Below, piece by piece: positions 58,351 through 64,000 of a DNA stretch of 64,000 nucleotides. Within the stretch, counting starts at the first letter, position 1. Every line of letters begins with the position of its first letter. Source of the stretch: Flagellimonas amoyensis (GTDB taxonomy: Bacteria > Bacteroidota > Bacteroidia > Flavobacteriales > Flavobacteriaceae); the NCBI RefSeq assembly GCF_003058265.1, contig NZ_QBUK01000003.1, positions 248,001 through 312,000 of the forward strand, written 5' to 3'. Under the pieces are notes generated by a model, which saw only the letters and a list, made by a program, of their open reading frames with translations, was not told the DNA's origin and made no database searches. The position numbers and the translations under genes are program-made.

Positions 58351-59154
58351 ATGAAAAAAGCAACCATCCTATTGACTGTACTGGCCGTTTTTGCCTGTAA
58401 ACAGTCCCCCAAAAATGAAGAAAAAGAAGCGCAGATTCCCATGGAGGAAAAAATGGCCGTCCGTGACTTTCCTGAAGCACTTTCCAAGGTTTTTGATGCC
58501 CACGGCGGTCTGAAGCTCTGGAAAAATCAGCGGACCCTTTCCTTTGTGCTGCCCAATCCCGAACTTCCCGAGACCCACACCATTGATCTGTGGTCACGAA
58601 GGGATAGAGTGGATACCGACTCATTTTCCATGGGATTTGATGGGACACAGGCTTGGCTCCTAGATCCTCAAGAAGCCTATAAAGGAGATGCCGCATTTTA
58701 CCACAACTTGATGTTCTATTTTCAGGCGATGCCCTTTGTTTTGGCGGATGATGGTATTGTGTACACCGCTGCAGAGGACTTGGAATTTGAAGGAAAAAGT
58801 TATCCGGGCATCCAGATTGGCTACAAGACCGGGGTAGGGGCTTCATCTAAGGATGAATATTATATCCATTTTGATCCCGAGACCCATCAAATGGTCTGGT
58901 TGGGATATACCGTGACCTATCGAACCGGGGAGCCTTCGGATAATTTTAGATGGATCCATTACAACGAATGGCAGGAGATCAATGGCGTGTTGTTGCCCAA
59001 GGCCATCACCTGGTACAATTATGAAGGTCGCACCTTGTTGGATACAAAGAGTACGGTAGTCTTTGAGAATGTGATGCTGTCCGAGGAGGCCAAACCCGAG
59101 AATGTATATACCAAACCTGATGGGGCGGAATTTATCCCTTTGACCAAAAGTTAA
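58351..59154 (+). CDS. DUF6503 family lipoprotein
   Basis: A 267-residue lipoprotein (signal MKKATILLTVLAVFAC, Cys16) of the DUF6503 family. The mature part is beta-rich, with DAHGGLKLWKNQRTLSFVL (about 51-69), YTVTYRTGEPSDNFRWIHYN and KPDGAEFIPL segments typical of it; LolA/LolB-like half-barrel folds are seen in related families, so it may bind a hydrophobic ligand. Function is unproven. It is divergent from the SpoU methyltransferase gene and ends with a strong hairpin terminator (59174-59217). Confidence 0.88.
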   Translation: MKKATILLTVLAVFACKQSPKNEEKEAQIPMEEKMAVRDFPEALSKVFDAHGGLKLWKNQRTLSFVLPNPELPETHTIDLWSRRDRVDTDSFSMGFDGTQAWLLDPQEAYKGDAAFYHNLMFYFQAMPFVLADDGIVYTAAEDLEFEGKSYPGIQIGYKTGVGASSKDEYYIHFDPETHQMVWLGYTVTYRTGEPSDNFRWIHYNEWQEINGVLLPKAITWYNYEGRTLLDTKSTVVFENVMLSEEAKPENVYTKPDGAEFIPLTKS

Positions 59155-59173
59155 GTTAGGGTTGGAATAAATA

Positions 59174-59217
59174 AATAAGGGCGGTTTTCTTTGGAAAACC
59201 GCCCTTATTGCTTTTTT
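59174..59217. terminator. Strong terminator between DUF6503 and amidohydrolase genes
   Basis: A perfect 16-bp stem AATAAGGGCGGTTTTC / GAAAACCGCCCTTATT with loop TTTG, then GCTTTTTT. It lies between convergent genes and can serve both. Confidence 0.9.
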
Positions 59218-59228
59218 AGGCCATGGAT

Positions 59229-60584
59229 TTATTTTCCTTCACCTTCATACTTGCCCATATACCTTTTCCAAAGTTTGGTCTGATGGGTTTCCAATGAAAC
59301 ATCCCGACCATCGATATAAGCCTTTGATAGTTGATTGGTGCGCATGTCCAAAGCATCGCCTTCCGAGATGAACAAGGTGGCGCTCTTGCCAATCTCCAAG
59401 GTGCCGTACCTATCGTCGATACCCAATATTTTTGCGGTATTTCCGGTCACCAATTGCAGCGCGGTCTCCTTGTCCAGTCCTTGGCCAACAGTCTGCCCGG
59501 CGTAGAAGGGTAGGTTCCTGGTCTGGAAATTGGCTGCACCTTCATTCTGCAAACCGACCAATAATCCTGCGTCCACGAGCAACTTGGGCAATTTGTAGGG
59601 AAGGTCGTAATCGTCATCATCATATTCGGGCAACGAATGGGTGAGGTTGACGAGTACGGGAACATTGTTTTCCTTTAGGAAATCCGCAATCTTGTTGGCA
59701 CGATAGCCGCCCACGATCACCACATTCTTTACACCTGCTTTTTTTGCGGCGGCCACGGCATCCGTCATTTCCTTTTCGCCATTGGCATGGATGTACAAAT
59801 GCTTGGAGCCGTCAAATAGGCCCGACATCGCTTCAAAGGGAAGGTTCCGTTCCTTTTCGGCTGATTTTCCATAGGCGCTGGAATTTTGGAAGAACACTTC
59901 GATGTCGCCTACCTGTCCGGCATATTCCTTATTGGGGACGTAGCCTCGGTCTTCTCCCATCCACCATCTACCTCTCCTGAAGAAGGACGGCCAGTTCATA
60001 TGGATACCATCATCGGTCTTCACGGCGGCATCTTCCCAGTTCCATGCATCGAACTGTACAATACTCGATGTTCCAGAAATGGTTCCGCCCTGTGGGGTCA
60101 CTTGGCCCAACAGAACACCATTGGGACGCATGCTTTCCACCACTTTGGATTCTGCGTTATAGGCGATGATGCTCCTGATGTGTGGGATCATTTCCCCGAT
60201 CTCATCTTGGTCGTCAGTGGCCCTTACGGCATCCACTTCCACCAGACCAAGGGACTTGGACGGCGCAATGATGCCTGGATATACGTGTTTTCCTTTGGCA
60301 TCTATCATAGTGCCAATGGTCGGAGCCATAAGGTCGGAACCTATGGCCGTGATTTTTCCATCCGCAAATATGATGGTACAGTTTTCTATGACCTCTCCAT
60401 TGCCAATATGGGCGGTTGCCCCAAAAATGGCAACTTGTTCGGTCTGTTTGGGTGCAGGGGTCTGCTGGGCGGAAGTTGTAAAACTCAAAGCTAGCATGAC
60501 CACGAAGGTGAGTCGCTTCAAAAACACCCCTAAAGTCCCCTCAAGGGGACAATGATTGCTTGAATTTATATCTGAAAATTTCAT
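59229..60584 (-). CDS. Amidohydrolase-like exported protein, metal motif missing
   Basis: A 451-residue exported protein of the imidazolonepropionase/amidohydrolase superfamily. Its first 21 residues (MKFSDINSSN then CPLEGTLGVF) come from upstream DNA and a dispersed repeat; the real signal peptide is KRLTFVVMLALSFTTSAQQ after a TTG at 60521, so a TTG start there (430 residues) is a serious alternative. The barrel start IDAKGKHVYPGIIAPSKSLG (94-113) lacks the usual HxH metal ligands, so it may be inactive or noncanonical. The C-terminus keeps the LVTGNTAKILGIDDRYGTLE region. It follows a larger relative by 9 bp, so the two are one operon. Confidence 0.85.
   Translation of the reverse strand: MKFSDINSSNHCPLEGTLGVFLKRLTFVVMLALSFTTSAQQTPAPKQTEQVAIFGATAHIGNGEVIENCTIIFADGKITAIGSDLMAPTIGTMIDAKGKHVYPGIIAPSKSLGLVEVDAVRATDDQDEIGEMIPHIRSIIAYNAESKVVESMRPNGVLLGQVTPQGGTISGTSSIVQFDAWNWEDAAVKTDDGIHMNWPSFFRRGRWWMGEDRGYVPNKEYAGQVGDIEVFFQNSSAYGKSAEKERNLPFEAMSGLFDGSKHLYIHANGEKEMTDAVAAAKKAGVKNVVIVGGYRANKIADFLKENNVPVLVNLTHSLPEYDDDDYDLPYKLPKLLVDAGLLVGLQNEGAANFQTRNLPFYAGQTVGQGLDKETALQLVTGNTAKILGIDDRYGTLEIGKSATLFISEGDALDMRTNQLSKAYIDGRDVSLETHQTKLWKRYMGKYEGEGK
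60523..60554 (-). repeat. Dispersed GTCCCC-TTGA-GGGGAC hairpin repeat, copy 3
   Basis: In minus-strand orientation CATT-GTCCCCTTGAGGGGAC-TTTAGGGGTGTT, identical over 32 bp to copy 1. It sits immediately upstream of the signal-peptide coding region of the amidohydrolase gene and encodes residues of its annotated N-terminus. Confidence 0.8.
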
Positions 60585-60593
60585 TATCTTACT

Positions 60594-63533
60594 TTAAAGG
60601 GTTTCGCATTCAAATCGTTCTTTCTTGCTTTGGACGGGCGTGCGGGTCTTTCCACCATTTTTCTTTTCGTTCAGCATCATGCCGATCAATTGGTTTCTTT
60701 CCTTTTTCACGGATTCCCGTAGCATTTGGTCCTTTTCCAGGTCAAAATAGACTTTGCCTTCGATCAAGGTTTTTTCTGCTTTGGCATATACGGATAGCGG
60801 ATGATCGCTCCAAAGTACCATATCGGCCTCTTTACCTTCTTGGATACTGCCTACACGGTCGTCCAAATGCAACAATTTGGCAGGGTTAAGGGTGACCATC
60901 TTCCAAGCCTCGATTTCGGACATGCCTCCATACTTGACGGTTTTTCCTGCCTCTTGGTTCAGCCTTCTGGACATTTCGGCATCGTCACTGTTGATGGCGA
61001 CGGTGATTCCTTGGCTCGCCATGATGGCGGCATTGTAGGGAATGGCATCGTTCACTTCGTATTTGTAGGCCCACCAATCGCTGAAGGTGGAACCTCCAAC
61101 TCCGTGCTCGGCCATTTTATCGGCCACTTTATAGCCTTCCAGGATGTGGGTGAAGGTGTTCATGCGGAAGTTGAACTTTTCCGCCACCTTCATCATCATG
61201 TTGATTTCACTCTGAACATAGGAGTGGCAACTGATGAACCTTTCCCCATTGAGGATTTCGGCAAGGGTTTCCATTTCCTCATCGTAGCGGAAGGGCTGTC
61301 CACTCTTCTTTTTGACATCATATTCCTTGGCCCGTTGGAAATAGTCGGTATAGAGCTGTTCCACGCCCATACGGGTCTGTGGAAAACGGGAAAAACTGTT
61401 CCAGTTGGACTGTTTCACGTTCTCGCCCAGCGCAAATTTGATGAATTTTGGTGCATTGGGGAATACTAATCCATCTGCATTTTCACCCCATTTTAGGCGT
61501 AGGATGGCAGAACGGCCCCCAATCGGGTTGGCAGAACCGTGCAATAATTGAATGGTGGTGACGCCACCGGCAAGGTTTCTGTAGATGTCCATGTCCGTTG
61601 GGTCGATGACATCTTTCATGCGTACTTCCGCGGAAGAGTTGTGTCCTCCTTCGTTGATGGCCAATGCGGCAATATGCGAATGCTCATCAATGACCCCGGC
61701 GGTAAGGTGCTTTCCAGTGGCATCCACCACGGTGGCCCCTCCTGCGCGAAGGTCTTTACCTACCTTGTCTATTTTACCATTTTTGACCAATACATCGGTG
61801 TTTTCCAAAATGGCTTCCCCGGTCCATACCGTTGCATTCTTGAAAAGGATGTTCTCCTGTTTCGGTTTTTCCTTGAATCCAAAACCTACATTGGGGTAGG
61901 AGAGTGCCACCAATTCTGGCTCTTCGCTACTCTTGTCTTCGGATTTTTCCTCAAAGGGAGATGTTTTGGTCAAACTGGCCATGGTCTCGTTCCCATTGGG
62001 GAGTACCATCTTGCCGCTAATGGCGTTCGAGCCTGGGGCAACACGGGCAATCATACGGTAAGAACCGATATTGTCCTCTGAAAAGGAAAGATTCAACCAG
62101 TTGTCGGAGAAGTCCAGCTTGGAATCGATCTTATCATCCCCTTTCTTCAATTCGGCCTTGGGCTTGTCTATGGAGCCGGTAAGGGCCACGGAATAGGTGT
62201 TGCCGTTCACGCTGAGGTCATAATTCCCTCGGATGTCCACCAAGTCCATGGATTGGATGATGTTCTTGGTTCCCTGTACCCAGTTTTCGTAGAGGATGGT
62301 ACCTTCGTCAAAAATTTCACCGGAAGTGATCAAGAAGTTCGCCTGACTGCCGGTTTGTAGAGATCCTATTTGGCCGGACATGCCCAAAATGCCTGCGGGC
62401 ACTGTGGTCAGTGCTTCCAAAGCCTTGGTCTTGGAAAGCCCGTACGTGATGGCCTTGGCCAATTTTTCCTTCAGGTCGGAAGGGGACTTCAATTCGTGTA
62501 GTGTGATGGAAAATTCCACCCCATTTTCAGCCAATACCTTAGGGTTGGATGGTGCCAAGTTCCAATGCCTCATATCCTTGAGGGCGATGAATTCGGCCTG
62601 ATAGGGATTGGATACGTCGAAGGCATCTGGAAAATTCAAGGGAAGGATCAACTTGGCCTTGGTGGCCTTGATGTCCTCAATGCGTTCATATTCATCGCCT
62701 CCGCCCAAAATGGCGTATTGGATGCCGAACAGGTCCCCGATCTTATCGGCCCGTAGTACATTTCCATTGTCACCGGCAGCAAAAATCTGGGTAAGGCCCT
62801 TGTTGGCTGCCAAAGCTTCCAGTGAGCGGTCCTTGGTGTCCACATTGCCTTTGTTGTACCAGTCCAGATCATAGTACAATTGTCTCATCAAGGCCATGGC
62901 CCCCATGAGGGAACCGGGGTAGGATTGTCTTTTGGCTACGCTTTTTTGAAAGGAAAAGTATTGCGCGGATTTGTCCGAAAGGATTCTTTGGGCCTCGGTT
63001 CCAGCGTCGTTCAGTGCGACCAGTAGTCCCGTTCCCCTTGCAATACCGTCCTGGATATGGGTGTTCACTGTCCCAAAACCTGCTTTTCGGAGCTCTTCGG
63101 CTTTTTTGGAGTCGTAGGAGAAGCTGTTCACGGCATTGTTCTCTGGCATGATGTGGTCGTTCCAATAGAACCCTTCTCGCTCCGGGCCATATTGTGCAGA
63201 CCTTCCTGCATTATTTGCCCTTTCGGGCGCCTTTACCCCAAAATTCGAAAAAATGTCCACAAAGGAAGGGTATATGGACTTCCCGTCAAGGTCTTGGATC
63301 ACGGCATTCTTGGGAATGCTCACGGACTTGCCTACCTGCACTACCTTTCCGTTCTGGATCAGTAGGGTCCCTTTTTCAATGACCTGTGTGGGTGTCACGT
63401 GGATCTTGGCATTCGTGAATGCCGTGTAGTTGTTGTTCTTTGTCTTTACACCATCATTTGTTGGAAAATAATCTTGTGCGAACAAAGAAATACCGCCCCA
63501 AAAGAAGGACAGCGCCAAGAGTTTAATTTTCAT
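60594..63533 (-). CDS. Two-domain amidohydrolase-like exported protein
   Basis: A 979-residue exported protein (signal peptide LLALSFFWGGISLFAQ). It is two amidohydrolase units in tandem: an N-terminal half (about 35-430) where the barrel start DLDGKSIYPSFVDIFSNFG (81-99) has no HxH, and a C-terminal half (about 560-950) with DATGKHLTAGVIDEHSHIA whose HSH (618-620) gives intact metal ligands, plus a later LDDRVGSIQEGKEADMVLW end. The link (about 440-545) is beta-rich. Metal-dependent hydrolysis should therefore lie in the second half. The substrate is unknown; periplasmic dipeptide or cyclic amide cleavage is a guess. It is followed by its smaller relative. Confidence 0.9.
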   Translation of the reverse strand: MKIKLLALSFFWGGISLFAQDYFPTNDGVKTKNNNYTAFTNAKIHVTPTQVIEKGTLLIQNGKVVQVGKSVSIPKNAVIQDLDGKSIYPSFVDIFSNFGVKAPERANNAGRSAQYGPEREGFYWNDHIMPENNAVNSFSYDSKKAEELRKAGFGTVNTHIQDGIARGTGLLVALNDAGTEAQRILSDKSAQYFSFQKSVAKRQSYPGSLMGAMALMRQLYYDLDWYNKGNVDTKDRSLEALAANKGLTQIFAAGDNGNVLRADKIGDLFGIQYAILGGGDEYERIEDIKATKAKLILPLNFPDAFDVSNPYQAEFIALKDMRHWNLAPSNPKVLAENGVEFSITLHELKSPSDLKEKLAKAITYGLSKTKALEALTTVPAGILGMSGQIGSLQTGSQANFLITSGEIFDEGTILYENWVQGTKNIIQSMDLVDIRGNYDLSVNGNTYSVALTGSIDKPKAELKKGDDKIDSKLDFSDNWLNLSFSEDNIGSYRMIARVAPGSNAISGKMVLPNGNETMASLTKTSPFEEKSEDKSSEEPELVALSYPNVGFGFKEKPKQENILFKNATVWTGEAILENTDVLVKNGKIDKVGKDLRAGGATVVDATGKHLTAGVIDEHSHIAALAINEGGHNSSAEVRMKDVIDPTDMDIYRNLAGGVTTIQLLHGSANPIGGRSAILRLKWGENADGLVFPNAPKFIKFALGENVKQSNWNSFSRFPQTRMGVEQLYTDYFQRAKEYDVKKKSGQPFRYDEEMETLAEILNGERFISCHSYVQSEINMMMKVAEKFNFRMNTFTHILEGYKVADKMAEHGVGGSTFSDWWAYKYEVNDAIPYNAAIMASQGITVAINSDDAEMSRRLNQEAGKTVKYGGMSEIEAWKMVTLNPAKLLHLDDRVGSIQEGKEADMVLWSDHPLSVYAKAEKTLIEGKVYFDLEKDQMLRESVKKERNQLIGMMLNEKKNGGKTRTPVQSKKERFECETL

Positions 63534-63595
63534 AAAGTTGAATTGAATTAGTTTAGTGGTCTAAATATAAAGGAAGTGTGCAGACCCCACAAGTT

Positions 63596-64000
63596 TCAGT
63601 CATGCTTCCCAAGGCGTTTTTGGTGGTTGATCATCAACCCAACGACCGAGTTGTAACTTTTGATTCCCTCTTTTTGGTTGTTCGCCTTCAAAAAAGTGTT
63701 GAACAGGGCCTTGAAGACCGGCTCCATGGGATTTTCATATTTTTTCCAAAAATCTGCCAATTCCTTATAATTTTTTTTCACGCCGGGGTGAAGAGCGTTC
63801 AAAATTTCATTGTATTTGACTTCATCTTTTTGGTATAGATCCACAAGGCAGTACCCCAATGCATGGTTATACGCTGCATATTTGAAGTAAGGGTCGTCGC
63901 TTTGCGATGTGACCAAAAAACCTATGAAATTAGTGGCATCCTCGGCGGAATAGCCCAATTGGTGCCCCACTTCGTGCCCGCTCACGGCAGGCAGCCGGAA
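63596..64000 (-). CDS. DUF3810 domain-containing protein, 3' part only
   Basis: The last 134 codons or so of a gene cut by the window's right edge; the frame is open to 64000. A zinc-protease-like GHEVGHQLGYSAEDATNF motif (HEXXH plus downstream Glu) lies near the edge, and the rest (FKYAAYNHALGYCLVDLY, KKNYKELADFWKKYENPMEP) matches the C-terminus of DUF3810, a membrane-anchored putative metallopeptidase of Bacteroidota. The N-terminal helices lie outside. The GTG at 63985 could mimic a start but is internal by family comparison. Confidence 0.85.
   Translation of the reverse strand, partial: FRLPAVSGHEVGHQLGYSAEDATNFIGFLVTSQSDDPYFKYAAYNHALGYCLVDLYQKDEVKYNEILNALHPGVKKNYKELADFWKKYENPMEPVFKALFNTFLKANNQKEGIKSYNSVVGLMINHQKRLGKHD

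Noticed and set aside
1-64000. Search for tRNA, rRNA, CRISPR arrays, transposases and phage genes.
   Set aside because: None seen by eye: no regularly spaced repeats, no transposase or integrase domains, and no tRNA-like cloverleaf with TTC-loop sequence in the intergenic gaps.

Overview
This 64-kb window is a piece of chromosome from a member of the Bacteroidota, almost certainly a marine-type Flavobacteriaceae; a Muricauda/Allomuricauda-like genus is my guess from protein style. The evidence is promoters with the Bacteroidota -7 box TAnnTTTG (often with TTG 17-20 nt upstream), weak Shine-Dalgarno sites, a 1120-residue SecA without the C-terminal zinc motif, and many Flavobacteriia-type families (DUF5606, DUF2795, DUF349, DUF368, DUF4105, DUF6503, DUF7477, DUF3810, CCC-motif membrane proteins). 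Genes are dense and mostly housekeeping. I saw no tRNA, rRNA, insertion sequence, prophage or CRISPR array.

Layout. 1-3.7 kb: DUF5606 protein, GH20 hexosaminidase lipoprotein, SGNH hydrolase, MazG. 3.8-9.5 kb: MATE exporter, a small acidic protein, then a lipid-linked-sugar set (PAP2 phosphatase and GT39 transferase facing an LPG-synthase-TM flippase-like protein and a GT2 polyprenyl-phosphate glycosyltransferase). 9.5-11.2 kb: MeaB and Ohr. 11.3-13.9 kb: overlapping operon of ECF sigma factor, single-pass membrane protein and an exported protein with a long charged helix, preceded by an AAC/CGTC ECF-type promoter. 14-16.6 kb: MsrA, a small exported protein plus a 31-residue membrane microprotein, and a HisKA_2 histidine kinase. 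16.8-26.5 kb: SecA, DUF2795, cobalamin adenosyltransferase, small membrane protein, a shortened methyltransferase-like protein, ABC-F, DUF4105, PssA and a PH-domain protein.

26.5-35.2 kb: LptB, AhpD-like protein, TatC and KdsD/KpsF form one strand, divergent from RecQ; then CCC-motif proteins, DUF2752, a Smr protein, a lipoprotein and a cysteine desulfurase. 35.2-44.2 kb: an exported protein, M23 peptidase, ZapB-like coiled coil plus ZapA, a probable 6S RNA, RNase Y, a DUF7477 repeat protein, CBS protein and DUF349 protein. 44.3-53.5 kb: AroE, two tandem DUF368 proteins, TPR protein, class III aminotransferase, OstA-like protein, Dps and PurA. 53.5-64 kb: Fur-family regulator, RelA/SpoT, M48 protease, SpoU methyltransferase, DUF6503 lipoprotein, two amidohydrolase-like proteins and the C-terminus of a DUF3810 protein cut by the window edge.

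Functional threads: envelope biogenesis (LptB, KdsD, OstA-like, SecA, TatC, lipid-linked sugars, PssA), stress and redox (Ohr, MsrA, Dps, Fur, RelA/SpoT), B12-dependent propionate metabolism support (MeaB, adenosyltransferase), and cell division/RNA decay (Zap proteins, 6S RNA, RNase Y). The most unusual items are a RecQ without its zinc cysteines, a dispersed GTCCCC-TTGA-GGGGAC hairpin repeat lying in the same orientation just upstream of three genes (in one case rewriting the N-terminus), the sigma-factor operon, the zapA-6S RNA-rny arrangement, and a palindrome abutting the dps promoter. I did not find convincing evidence of a wholly new multi-gene system; the sigma-factor operon is the best candidate for something little described.
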